Positions 1 through 9,872 of a DNA stretch of 64,000 nucleotides are shown piece after piece (position 1 is the stretch's first letter; each line of letters opens with the position of its first letter). Source of the stretch: Xiphydria camelus (lineage: Eukaryota; Arthropoda; Insecta; Hymenoptera; Xiphydriidae); NCBI GenBank assembly GCA_963678675.1, contig OY783199.1:10252356-10316355 (forward strand). Direction: 5' to 3'. The position numbers were made by a program, and so were the translations under genes. The notes beneath the pieces were generated by a model. That model worked only from the letters and a program-made list of their open reading frames with translations. It was not told the DNA's origin and did no database searches.

Positions 1-514
1 GAGCTTTCCAATGCTATATCATACATGGGGGGTTGCTATTTAAGATTAAAAAGTTGAGGGGGCTACCCATAAGGGGGTTGGAGGGGGTGCGTCTCCGATT
101 GTGTCATTTTGGTTCCCCCTCTCCACAGCCGAAACCGTATTTTCTTTTTAGAAAATCTCTATAACTTTCTGAGATATTGGGATGGCAAGTTTTCAAAATG
201 TCACCCTGTATATTCGAACTATCTGCTCATGAAAGCGACCTCTGAATGAATGTCTAAATAAAGCCGCGTTGCCACGAATGCCGTGATCCACGAACGTGAG
301 CCACTTCGAACTTCTTATTCACTAGACATTGGACAGTATTCTTCAAGATATTATAGACATTATTCTTCAATAAACTCGAGACAGAACTCTCTTCGTTAAA
401 CTCGAGACAGAACTCATCAATTCTGTACACTACTTATTGAAGTGAAACTTCTTTGCGGAGGGTACTGAATGCGCGCCCGAGGAGACGAAAAACCATAACG
501 AAACCCACACACTC
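1..514. other. Non-coding flank, no gene seen
   Basis: No open frame with recognisable protein character. A stretch near 185-215 ends in a CACCCTGTATA-type motif that resembles the terminus of many insect TIR elements, but no partner was found. Confidence 0.4.
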
Positions 515-636
515 CACCGCTCTCGACCGTGTCTCACTCATACAGCGCTCTTGACCCTGTCCCAATACACCGCTGTCGACTCTGCCCCATTCCACCGCCC
601 GCGATCCTGTCTCATTCCACCGCTCCCGACCGTGCG
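515..636. repeat. Minisatellite, about 25-bp unit, five copies
   Basis: Five imperfect copies of a unit of the form ACCGCTCTCGACCGTGTCTC followed by a short variable tail. The open frame over it is a product of the repeat and is not called as a gene. From 637 to 1230 I see nothing recognisable. Confidence 0.7.
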
Positions 637-1233
637 TACGTTAAAGCCATGTGTTGACTTTGCGAGGCTGGCTCGTTGCAAATGGGACTTCTACGTCATT
701 TCTTACCGCTCACTATTACCGCAACCTACATAAGTAACGCACTAATCTAGATCTAATCTGTACATCGGTCGCAACAGCGAGGCGGGCGGTATGTTTTGGT
801 GAATGGGGGTTGCGAATGCGTCGCAGTCCCACACCTTTCCCTCAAAACAACCTCGCAGTGTATCTAATTGTAAACCACGGCTACATCACGGAATTACTGT
901 TTCTCTTTGAATCCAATATAATCACCAGTAATATTGTGAGTGCAGTGTTAAATCATTTCAACTAACTGATACGGTTTAAATCCACCACATCACATTTTCG
1001 GTCACTAGTCGTGTCACGCAGTAGTGCCTTCGGGATTTACGACCTCGAGGAGATCTACACTTGATCGTACATGTTATAGTTATTAATTTGAAACTGAAGA
1101 TTAAATTAAGCAAAAATCAATCGCTGTTTAGACTGTGCAGAGGGAGTCTGGTTTGTGTTGCTCGAGAGGGTTTCTTCGGGCAATGGAAGCTATTGTTCAT
1201 ATTATGAGGCGATGCAGTGTCGCACCTCACTAA

Positions 1234-1569
1234 GAGCCAACTCACACGGTGCGACTTCACTGCGACAGCAGCGCGACAAGACAGTCGCACTCGGTCGGAC
1301 TCGGTCGAGAGTACGTCGCACGCGGCAAATCAGCATGGAGACGCAGCGAAGCACTCACACGGTGCGACTTCCCTGCGACAGCAATGCGACACGCACCTTG
1401 CGCTTGTCTGTATGACATCTACAGTGGCGGTGTCGTTGTGTTAGTTTGCCGCGCATCTGCTCACGCGGTGGGACAAAACTGTCGCAGGAAAGTCGTCGAT
1501 TCCTGCGACAGCGTGCGTCAGTTCTGTCGCACTGCTGTCGCAGTGAAGTCGCACCGTGTGAGTTAAGCC
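1234..1569. mobile_element. 336-bp MITE with TAA target-site duplication
   Basis: Left end reads AACTCACACGGTGCGACTTC and the right end is its reverse complement near 1545-1564; the paired region spans roughly 40 bp. TAA flanks both sides (1231-1233 and 1570-1572). A further direct copy of the TIR core lies inside at about 1352-1390. A 3-bp TWA duplication is characteristic of PIF/Harbinger transposons, so a non-autonomous Harbinger-type element is inferred. No transposase inside. Confidence 0.7.
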
Positions 1570-1572
1570 TAA

Positions 1573-1711
1573 GGCCGGGCGAACGTTGAGACGTAGTTCA
1601 TTGAGGTGACGTAGGGCGACCGTTGCCTCTATACCTATATATAGAATAGATATAGAGGCAACGGTCGCCCTGCGTCACCTCATTGAACTGCGTCTCAACG
1701 TTCGCCTGGCC
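1573..1711. mobile_element. 139-bp palindromic MITE, family A, copy 1
   Basis: Arms begin GGCCGGGCGAACGTTGAGAC and end with the inverted counterpart ...TTCGCCTGGCC, folding into an almost complete hairpin around a TATATAGAATAGATATA centre. TAA lies on both sides (1570-1572, 1712-1714). The left TAA is shared with the element ending at 1569, so one MITE inserted exactly at the edge of the other. A second copy is at 29963-30077. Confidence 0.8.
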
Positions 1712-2128
1712 TAAGATGACTGTTTAGGCTCACCATAAATCTAGCGTCTAGGACCCTTTCTTGGCCGTATCCGTTAGATGATATGAGAAGCCAGACTAGA
1801 GGGCGCAGAGTTACTTGTGAGTTGTTTGTATTTCGTTTGTCGCATTTTCAGTTTTCCGGATTTTACCGCGTCGAGTGGCCGGCCATACGGATCTTGTGTA
1901 GTCTGCGATCGGAGTCGCAACTTTTCTCGAGTAACCAACGTGGATGTACATTCTTTCACGCGTGCGCGCGCGTGTGTGTGTGTATTAATTTACAATTATT
2001 ATTGCAAAAAAGGCCACAGAACGGTCGAAAGAGTACAGTGACAGGCAACGTGTTAAATAAACTTTCCATTTCGTAAACGTCAATGAACACTGAACATTCT
2101 TTCGCATGTGTGTTATATTAAAATTATT

Positions 2129-2290
2129 ATGGCAAAAACAGGAAAACAACAGACAAAAGAGTTTCGTGAGAGGCATCGTGTAAAGAAAGCGATGACGAAG
2201 GTGCTACCTAAAACTAGTACAGAACGAAATCGAGGATGGAGAGAAAGAATTAAATTCACACAATATCAAATATTGATGGATCTGAGCACA
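2129..2290 (+). pseudogene. Short basic ORF fragment, unrecognised
   Basis: From an ATG at 2129 the frame reads a lysine/arginine-rich stretch (MAKTGKQQTKEFRERHRVKK, then STERNRGWRERIK) before running into the palindrome at 2290. The ERNRGWRERIK pattern recalls short basic repeats in the N-termini of some insect transposon proteins. The rest of the frame is palindrome sequence, so this is at most a coding remnant. Confidence 0.2.
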
Positions 2291-2540
2291 GTTGAGAGTG
2301 AAAAAAAAACAACAAAACGTGTGGCCGCCACACGCAGAAGAAGTGAAACTTCGATACCAGTTTCTCTGAATTTGATTCCGGTGGTATTAGTTTTAATTGG
2401 CTATATACAAGTCTTACTATGCTTCTTCGTAGAGCCAATTGAAACTAATACCACCGGAGTCAAATTCAGAGAAACTGGTATGGAAGTTTCACTTCTTCCG
2501 CGTGTGGCGGCCATACGTTGTGTTCTTCTCTATAACTCAT
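2290..2540. repeat. 250-bp foldback (palindromic) element
   Basis: Arms of about 110 bp pair around a centre near 2412: the left arm contains GTGGCCGCCACACGCAGAAG and the right arm CTTCTTCCGCGTGTGGCGGC. The two are similar but not identical, consistent with an old foldback MITE. No clear TSD found. Confidence 0.7.
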
Positions 2541-2794
2541 AGTCTTAATAAATTCCCTGTTCACGTAACAATACTTCAAATCATTATCGTTTTGGAAGAA
2601 ATAATTTTCTCTCAGATTCAATATTTGCGTACTTCCGTTAGATTATTATTTAAAATATTTTTGAAAAAAGTACACATGGCTATTTATTATATTATTATCA
2701 ATGAATATTAGCTCTTCTATACCAGATGAAGTCATGCATCCCCGTATCACTACTCCACGACCTCCATACTTGACGGTCGCCTGAACGTTTCTTG

Positions 2795-2850
2795 GGTATA
2801 ATTGAATCGGTGAGCCCAAAAACAGTACAAGTCCAAAAAATGACGTTTTG
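2795..2850 (-). repeat. Fragment of the AGTCCAAGAACAGTACAAG repeat
   Basis: Matches the right arm of the inverted-repeat element at 5508-5740 in reverse orientation (GATTCAAT...GGACTTGTACTGTT). It marks a dispersed family with at least three half-copies in the window. Confidence 0.5.
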
Positions 2851-2894
2851 ACTTAAGATAGCCAAAATGTTTAAAATTCGAAGCTCCATAGCGT

Positions 2895-3650
2895 AGATGC
2901 GGGCAAAAGTCCGCTATGGGGTAAGAAAGTCCGTTTTTGTACTGCGCAGGTTAGAAGAAAGTAACCGACGTTCCGTGTAGCAGTTGTCATGACTCTTTCG
3001 AGGGGTGAAGTGCTGGTATACTTGATTCGTGAATTCCCGTAAGCATAGAGTTAAAAATGAGGTTAGTTCAGAAATGATCTTTCTACTATAATATAATTTT
3101 TCGAGTGGACTACTTAAGGAATTAATCTTAGACGTGAACATTTAGACAAATACTAGAGTGTGAAATTGATTACCGGTTTAGTAGGCTATTTACCCATGTT
3201 GTTGTTTTTGTCGGATTTTCGTATTTTGTGAGTTACTAATTTACGATTCAAATTTTGATGGTGCGGGGCAAAAATCCGCGGCTCTCTGACGTACAGTATT
3301 AATATGTTTAGAAGCTTGTTAAGTTCTTTTGTTCTTTTATTTTATTTAAAAAATGTGTGTCTTATTTTTAATTAAAGAATCGTTAAAAATGTATGTCTAA
3401 CGAAGTTGTTGGTATTAATATGTATAATTATCATCTAGTTAAGCATTCGTTCTACTGAGTAGTTTCTTATTTTAGTGTATAGAAATTGTAGGTATATCTA
3501 GTTACAAAAAAACAAGTGTCTAGTATTGTGAAGTGTTGTAAAAAAATTGTATCCACTGATTTATTTTACATCAGGACTTTTACTCCGTGAATAGAATTTT
3601 TGCCCCATAGACATAGGACTTTTACCCCACACTATGGGGCAAAAGTCCTA
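2895..3650. mobile_element. Possible TIR element with GGGGCAAAAGTCC ends
   Basis: Direct and inverted versions of TATGGGGTAAAAGTCC occur at 2905-2932 and 3597-3650, with another variant near 3262. Reverse-complementing the right block gives the same two-module order as the left block. The AT-rich interior has no recognisable gene. Exact ends and TSD are unclear because the module occurs more than once at each side. Confidence 0.4.
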
Positions 3651-3690
3651 GTTTGCAAGAAAAATGAAACTTAAGATATAATAAATTTTG

Positions 3691-3948
3691 TAACGCGTGG
3701 ATTGCAGCCGAGTCGGCATGCGCCAGCCTGCCGATGGTTTAAGGGTCGGAGACAGCTCCGAGTGCGTCACAAGGAACGCGCAGGTAGCCAGGAGACGTCA
3801 CCCGAAGACCTAACGGTCATCGGTGTAACGCGTGGATTGCAGCCGAGTCAGCATGCGCCAGCCTGCCGACGGTTCAAGGGTCGGAGAAAGCTCCGAGTGC
3901 GTCACAAGGGACGCGTAGGTAGCCAGGACACGTCACCCGAAGACCTAA
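3691..3948 (+). repeat. 135-bp tandem repeat, two copies
   Basis: Copy 1 is 3691-3825 and copy 2 starts at 3826 with the same TAACGCGTGGATTGCAGCCG opening. Copy 2 is interrupted after AGACCTAA by the MITE at 3949-4179 and resumes at 4183 (CTGTTATCGGTCAC). The block is much more GC-rich than its neighbours. It could be the tandem promoter or 5' region of a retroelement; no matching gene follows. Confidence 0.8.
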
Positions 3949-4179
3949 TGCCGGGTTTACACGCTTGGCACTTGCCACAAACTCCAAGCCTTCACAAACG
4001 CTCAAACGTGTAAACGCTTCGCAAGCGCTTACCGTTAACTTCCTTTGATTTGTGCCAAAAACCGACACTCGGTCGGATCGGCGACAAGTGCTAGCAAGCC
4101 ATCACAAATTCAAACGCGCTATTCACACGTTTGAATTTGTGATGGCTTGTCGAGGTTTGGCAAGCGTATAAACCCGGCA
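3949..4179. mobile_element. 231-bp MITE with TAA TSD, family B
   Basis: TIRs begin TGCCGGGTTTACACGCTTGG; the right end is the inverted TGCCGGGTTTATACGCTTGC. Flanked by TAA at 3946-3948 and 4180-4182. The neighbouring tandem copy (3691-3825) supplies the empty site, so insertion after the tandem duplication is directly visible. The TWA target fits PIF/Harbinger. Internal inverted segments near 4085-4150 add a second hairpin. Confidence 0.85.
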
Positions 4180-4276
4180 TAACTGTTATCGGTCACTAGC
4201 GGGCTTTCGGCAAGGTCCGCAAACGGGGTATATTAGATGGCCGGCGAGCAATTGCCGGCAGACGAATACAAGTCTC

Positions 4277-4569
4277 GGCAGTGGAAGCATCATTCGTGGA
4301 CACCACTGCCCCTCAAGTCTCAGTCGAACGCCAGACCGAACCGAGAGCAGTGGAAGCGTCATTTATGAACAGCACTACCCCTCGAGTCTCAGTCGAACAC
4401 CGTTAGCGGAAGCGTCATTCGTGAACACCCTAGCACTCGAGCGACCTCGCTGTTTGACACGAGCAGCGATAGTAGAAGCGTCATTCGTGAACACCACTAT
4501 CACTCTCAGTCTACCGAGGCTCTTAGCCCGAACGTCGTTAGGGAAGCGTCATTCGTGAACACCCTAGCG
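4277..4569 (+). repeat. Array of five stem-loops with constant loop and covarying stems
   Basis: Five units spaced 57-68 bp apart. Each has an 18-nt loop close to AAGCGTCATTCGTGAACA (4285-4302, 4353-4370, 4410-4427, 4476-4493, 4544-4561). The flanking stems differ from unit to unit but still pair: GGCAGTGG/CCACTGCC, AGCAGTGG/GCACTACC (weakest), GTTAGCGG/CCCTAGC with one bulge, GATAGTAG/CCACTATC, CGTTAGGG/CCCTAGCG. Short repeats such as CTCAGTCGAAC lie between units. Constant loop plus compensating stems suggests selection or template constraint on structure; function unknown. Confidence 0.75.
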
Positions 4570-4920
4570 ACATCGCGGCTCATCGACCGACGATTTCACG
4601 TCCCTGCGCCTATCCGGCGAACTACCATGAGGACGAGGCTCCTCCGCTCACGGCCCTCCGACTATATCCGGGACACTAGCAGCCCCCGGCACACCAGGAC
4701 CGCCACCACCACCCCTGGGGACGACGCTCCCGCACCGCTTACGAGCAGCCCGACCGGCAGCACCTCCAACGCTTCTCCGCGTTCGAACCCTTCTGGGTTC
4801 TTTCCTCCCACGTATACACACGCACACCATTACCACCTATATTCCTTCTCACGAATAAACGCTAGTTATAGTTCATTCGTGCTCGATATACATTATCCCT
4901 CCTACAATTTATAAATAGTT
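4570..4920 (+). other. GC-rich tail after the hairpin array, doubtful ORF
   Basis: A Ser/Thr/Pro/Arg-rich frame of 119 codons spans 4555-4914 and overlaps the last hairpin. It has no domain I recognise and its composition simply follows the GC-rich DNA, so I do not call a gene. A poly-C tract of about 15 nt follows at 4935-4950. Confidence 0.3.
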
Positions 4921-5049
4921 TTTTTGATTATGACCCCCCCCCCCCCCCCTAAATCTCGTGATTTTACTCCCAACTCAACGCGGCAAAAGATGTTTCATAT
5001 AAAAAAAAAACTGCTTCTATGGTCCCCAAACCTGGTGATACCTTCTATG

Positions 5050-5298
5050 GTCCCCAAACTTGACAGTACGCAAACATTTACTATTTCAAAGTATAGGCAT
5101 TTCATTTATGATAGTTCATCGCCAGGATATGTTACAACCTATGAATATATAGGTGGTTTTGATTCTTATACCTTTAAGCTCCTCAAACAAAACAAACCAA
5201 GTCCTGCTTTGCCAAAAGAACGTACATGTCAAAAACCGGTTCCTATCAGTCATAAGAAGATCATTGATATTAAAAACGTCATGAAGTACATATATTAA
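5050..5298 (+). pseudogene. C-terminal remnant of a DUF7869-type transposon protein
   Basis: The frame ends with a segment PVPISHKKIIDIKNVMKYI before the stop at 5296-5298. As I remember the family, insect DUF7869 proteins end in a similar P-P-IS-x-x-K-x-x-D-(x)6-YIP tail. Only about 80 codons are present and no catalytic region precedes them. A clearer copy of the core lies at 9873-10613. Confidence 0.35.
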
Positions 5299-5507
5299 CG
5301 ATGAAACACTGGAGTTTTACTTTCTTATAACTTCCTGGAAGCAAAGTTACGCAGATGAAAATCCTGATAACTAAGTTGACAATATAATGTTTCTGTAATT
5401 AAAATTTTTGTTAAATTTGCTTAATAAAATATTTTTCACATGCTTAACATCCTCCATTACAGTTTTCAAGAGCTTATAATACATAAAAATTAAAAAAGCA
5501 GAAAAAA

Positions 5508-5740
5508 AAGACTAAGTCCAAGAACAGTACAAGTCCATACATTTTTTTCTTCTATAGCTTGGAGGGGAGTGATTTTTTCGGATTTTTTATTTTGAATTAT
5601 CATTTACCTAAAAAACTATCACAACTTTTATATGATGGCCAACACCGTAACTTCACTCATTGTGAAGTTATTATGTCTTTTCATGTTTTCTCAAAACTAT
5701 CTTTTTGGACTTGTACTGTTCTTGGACTCACCGATTCAAT
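5508..5740. repeat. Inverted-repeat element, about 230 bp
   Basis: Terminal arms AGTCCAAGAACAGTACAAGT (left) and its reverse complement (right, 5708-5731) flank an AT-rich centre. A half copy is at 2795-2850. No TSD resolved. Confidence 0.55.
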
Positions 5741-5854
5741 TCAATATGTAGGCATATCTCTACACTCGAATATGGCCACCACAACGAAACATATTAAAGA
5801 GAGTCAGATTCGTTTTTGGCGGACATAAATCTATAAAGGTACGTACAAACCGGC

Positions 5855-5970
5855 CAACAAAGTGTTGGCAATATGTTGGCAACGTGTTGGCAACATATGT
5901 TGGCAACGTGTTGGCAACATATGTTGGCAACAGGTTGGCAACAGGCGGAACAAGTTGGCAACATAAATGT
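5855..5970 (+). repeat. Left subterminal TGTTGGCAAC cluster
   Basis: Eight or so copies of the decamer TGTTGGCAAC or near variants, some fused through ATATG palindromes. The mirrored cluster is at 7280-7425. Dense inverted subterminal repeats are typical transposase-binding arrays; their use here is inferred. Confidence 0.75.
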
Positions 5971-6835
5971 TGCCAACATCAACTCGTATCTGGATACAGT
6001 ATTACAACGAGCTTTGACAAAAGTATATTTATTTTACAGTTTCAAGATATTAATTTTCATGAAACTCGTACAATCAAATAGGTCGGTTTCGAACGTATAA
6101 AATAAAGTGAAAAAACTGTTTGCATGAGAAAAATGTATATTTTATTAGCATGGGGTCCACTGGACCCCATGTGACCACTACGGATTAATAAATTATTAAT
6201 AAATTGTCTGTCGCATATTCGCTCAAATGCTCTTCGCATTTCGTCCGTAGACCGGCGTGAGGGAGAAATTCGACACTCCTCGGGCCGTTAAAGCCATAAA
6301 TTAGATCCGGGAAAGTTCCTCATTACCACAGGGTCGAAGAGCGACCAATACGTTTCAAAACCTCCGAGCGAACGGAAGAGCTCGCAAATAAAGTTAATGC
6401 ATTGTTTGTCTTCCCTTACCAATTGGTATAATTTTATTCATCCTAATCCCACCACGCAAGATTAATTTGGCACGTAGTCCGTCGCGCAAAGACGGAACAT
6501 TATTTATTAGAATAGGTATTGCGGGAAACGGCTTATTTCGATCCGTCCGTTAATTAACCTTTTCCGGAAAAGGTTTGCGACGGAACACAGACTCTAGTCT
6601 TTATGACTGTCCCGTCGTTTGACGGAAAGGATCGGAAGCGTTGACCCCGTCCGCAACGGTCCCTGCCACATGTGGTCCCTGCCTCGCCGTGTCAAGTGGG
6701 CGGTAGTATATATTATATTTATTTGTATGTACTAGCTTTGCTCCCCAACCCCCGGGGGGTAAGTACCTGGCTCTCCGCGCATCGGGTCCCAAGATCGCAG
6801 GGGTTTTCGGCGACACGGTTTTATCCACGTATTTA

Positions 6836-6990
6836 TTAAAAAACTATTTTATATAATAATATATAATAATAAAAAAGGAAAAGGAAAGGATTTGATCCAG
6901 TCAGTATTTTGACATGCCGTGCCGATGACGCGATTAACCACTTTCGTGCGTGGGTCGGAAAATTTACCGTCGCCGCGGCGACGATCCTGT
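6836..6990 (-). repeat. tRNA-like SINE head (tentative)
   Basis: On the minus strand a segment with TGGTTAATCGCG (A-box-like) is followed about 45 nt later by GGATCAAATCC (B-box-like) and then a pyrimidine- and TA-rich tail. This order resembles a tRNA-derived SINE. The cloverleaf is not convincing and no second full copy was seen. Confidence 0.25.
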
Positions 6991-7279
6991 CAAGAAATTT
7001 GCGTAGCGGCGGCGACGGCGGGAGTAGCTGAGCAGGCGAGGAATCCAAAAAAATTATATTATAGTCGGCGAGTTATTTATGATCGATGCTATTAAAAGTA
7101 TTAAAAGAGGTATGAATCGACTTTCTGAAATTCCGTCCCTTTTGCGTGGATGTTGCGATGATGTTGTCAATTTTTCCCATTTGAAATGGGAAACACGGAT
7201 ACCAGCAACACACAGGCGATCATTCTCTTTGATGTCATGCCGCCCGCTGTTGCTAGTCGACGGGAGACACGTGGGGATG

Positions 7280-7425
7280 AACGTGTTGCCAACATGTTGC
7301 CAACATTTGTTGGCTGGTCTGTACTGCTACGCTGTCGACGAGTATCCATCGACGAGTTGCCAACATGTTGCCAACACCGATATCGACGTGTTGCCAACAT
7401 GTTACCAACACTTTGTTGCCCGGTT
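7280..7425 (-). repeat. Right subterminal GTTGCCAACA cluster
   Basis: Inverted counterpart of the left cluster, with at least six GTTGCCAACA units interspersed with GACGAG spacers, ending in the right TIR. Confidence 0.75.
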
Positions 7426-8040
7426 TGTACGTACCTAAGAATCACCTGGTCTCGTTCGAGATACAAAATCACTGTGGTCCTGTGTTATTCAACTGAATAT
7501 GGGACCTACGATACAATTTATTTACATCAAATTGAAATTTATTCTACCAAATGTACTTTATTCATCGATTGAGGTACATTCAGTCCTTCATTTATCTCAG
7601 AATAAATGAAGGGCGTCTCCGGTCCAAACATGCTAAGTGCCAATTTTATTAATTTTGAAATATTAAGGTACACAAATTCTACATATAATTGCCTATATCT
7701 TATATAGATGCCAAGTGTCAAACTCATCCTGAATAGTTCACAGAGGAACCAAAGATGGTCGCTGCAACAAATGCCATGTCTCGTTTCGGTACAAATAAGC
7801 TAAGTGCCACTGAGTCCTGCTGTTATTGGTGATATCTATCACATAGTGCGTACATTTGAGTGCATCGTCTCTTGTTTATGTTTATTATTCCGTCGCACGA
7901 TAGACGGAATTTTGAGTATCAGTTCTTATCGTTTGATAGCATCGCGATCATAAATACCTCGCTATATAGCTAGAGTTAATTCCACCATCGACAACGCGGT
8001 ATATTTCGGTGAACGTACCAACTTTAACTCATACTGATAT

Positions 8041-8287
8041 GAAGGGTCCAGTGGAAAAATGATGAGGGTCCATATTTTTAAAAGTTGAGAAACACGACAT
8101 TTAAAGTTTCACAACGCACGGGAGTCCACTGTGCCGCCTATTTTCAACCACAATTTTTAGTGGAATCTCAGTGTTCGTCCCCTGTAAGATTTGATATGTT
8201 GATACTTCATGTTACAAGCTAACCGATGTCGCTAAAATATCGATTTCGAAAAAAATGGACCCTCATCGTTTTTCCACTGGACCCTTC
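8041..8287. mobile_element. 247-bp MITE, GAAGGGTCC termini, copy 1
   Basis: TIRs GAAGGGTCCAGTGGAAAAAT and inverted GAAGGGTCCAGTGGAAAAAC, both leading to GATGAGGGTCCAT. TSD is ATAT (8037-8040, 8288-8291). Copy 2 at 59060-59306 has exactly the same length and TSD AAAT. It shares the GAAGGG end and 4-bp A/T-rich target with the 5-kb element that contains it, so it may be mobilised by the same transposase. Confidence 0.85.
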
Positions 8288-8689
8288 ATATGTTTTATTC
8301 GAGTCATCTTTGCTGTTATACAGGCCGACGTCAGTTTAGTTATAGAACGGAGAACCACTGTTACCCACTAATTTTGGGTCGCTGATTACGAAAATGATAA
8401 CCGTTTTACTCGATTAGCTCGTAATTTGGCGTTATGCGTAGTTACCATTTTTACCATATTTTTAAGGGTCGAGTTGAGTTTTTATCGAAATAACCGGTTA
8501 GGCAATAGTTATTTAAATGAGAAAAATATTATATATCATTTGTGGATGGCAAAAGGCGTAAGCACTTTGTTATTGGCATCTATATAACGAAGTGGATAAT
8601 GGGGAGGACGGGGAGAGAGAAATTCGCAATTATTTTGCCTGCCGTGTTGCGATACTTTAAACGCTTGACACTTGTGTGGTGGATTTACA

Positions 8690-9361
8690 AAATACTGTTG
8701 TTTTTGTGTCTCTGGGACTCAAGAGCTACAACACAATATTTCTTACAAAAAGAGTGGCCCCCTAGAGAGTCATTTAAGCCCGGTACCAACAATGTCAAGT
8801 ATGAGCCTCTGGTCGATCTAGCCAAGATACTCTGCCAGCTCTTCATATTAAGTTGGGCCTCATGAAGAATTTCGTAAAAGCTATGAACAATGAGAGTGAA
8901 GGATTTAGCTACCTTAGACAATTCTTTTCGAAATTAAATGATGCTAAATTAAAGGAAGGAATTTTTATAGGACCTGACATTCGCAAACTGATGCATGATA
9001 AATTGTTTGAACAGAATTTAAACGAAAAAGAGTTAGATGCATGGCGTGCTTTGTCAAAGTTATTAAAGGTTTTTTGGGCAAAAATAAAGATTAAAATTAC
9101 GAAGCACTGGTGCTTCAACTTCTGGTCGGATATGAAGCTTTAGGATGTGGCATGTCTTTGAAAATCCACTTTCTTCACTCACACCTCAATTTCTTTCCGG
9201 AAAATCTTGGAGATATTAGTGACGAAATGGGAGAGCGGTTTCACCAGGACATAAGAACGATGGAAACTCGATATCAAGGACGTTGGAACCTTGCGATGAT
9301 GGGAGACTATTGCTGGTCGGTGAAAAGAGAGGATTCGGCGTTTCATAAAAGGAAGAAGTAA
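8690..9361 (+). pseudogene. Degraded unnamed insect TE protein (LGLMKNFVKAM family)
   Basis: Recognisable blocks: FLCLWDSR then KEWPPRESFKPGTNNV (8700-8800), LPALHIKLGLMKNFVKAM (8835-8885), FFSKLNDAKLKEGIFIGP (about 8920-8975) and LHSHLNFFPENLG...SDEMGERFHQDI (9170-9250), ending DYCWSVKRE near the stop at 9359. Frameshifts near 8832 and 9090 break it. I remember this family as a recurrent unnamed protein of arthropod genomes; its chemistry is unknown to me. It may be part of the 5-kb transposon or a separate insertion in it. Confidence 0.6.
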
Positions 9362-9872
9362 AACTGATGGTTTTATTTACACATTTTTATTAAAGTAGAT
9401 ATTGTAAAATATTCTGTATATAATGGTAATATACTAACATAATGAATAGTTTCTTAGCTGATTTGATTTTAACAAATAACATAATTTCAATCAATTAATT
9501 CTAAAATTACTTTTCGAAATTTTGTGTATCTCTTGGCATAACTGTCCAAACTATTGATAAGGGCAAGTGTGTATTAACGCAAGGGTATCGTTGTTAACTT
9601 GAAGGGAGGAGGAGAGAAGGTTGGAAAAGCCTTTAAACCAGCTCAAAGTGGCAAAATAGTTGAAAAACCTTTTCAAAATTTCAGTTTTTAAGCGAAAAAA
9701 AGCAAGACTCCTCGCCTCTTTTCCTCCCCCACAGCCTTGATCAGGATGGTTATGACAATGATTGTGGCGTATAGTTACCCAATTAAACGAAATTAATTCC
9801 TTTTTCGTACTCAATTAGCTTATTATAATAATTATTGAGCTGGTAACCTTGATAATAGTTTATTTTGCCCAG

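Larger units (their letters stand above)
5837..7435. mobile_element. 1.6-kb TIR transposon, TAA TSD, no intact gene
   Basis: Ends read AGGTACGTACAAACCGGCCA (left) and the inverted GGTACGTACAAACCGGGCAA (right), continuing into multiple subterminal TGTTGGCAAC repeats on both sides. TAA flanks at 5834-5836 and 7436-7438. The same target, uninterrupted, is present at 50371-50400 (AAATCTATAAGAATCACC), confirming a 3-bp TWA-type insertion. The interior (6100-7050) has no recognisable transposase, so this looks non-autonomous, possibly PIF/Harbinger-related. Confidence 0.8.

Noticed and set aside
2108..2542. 144-codon ORF
   Set aside because: Most of it is the translation of a palindrome; only the basic first part could be coding.
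4277..4569. CRISPR-like spacing of the hairpin array
   Set aside because: The repeated part is an 18-nt loop, flanks are paired stems and the surroundings are clearly eukaryotic transposons.
9551..9814. 87-codon minus-strand ORF in the DUF7869 element
   Set aside because: No family resemblance; lies in a probable intron or spacer of the plus-strand gene.
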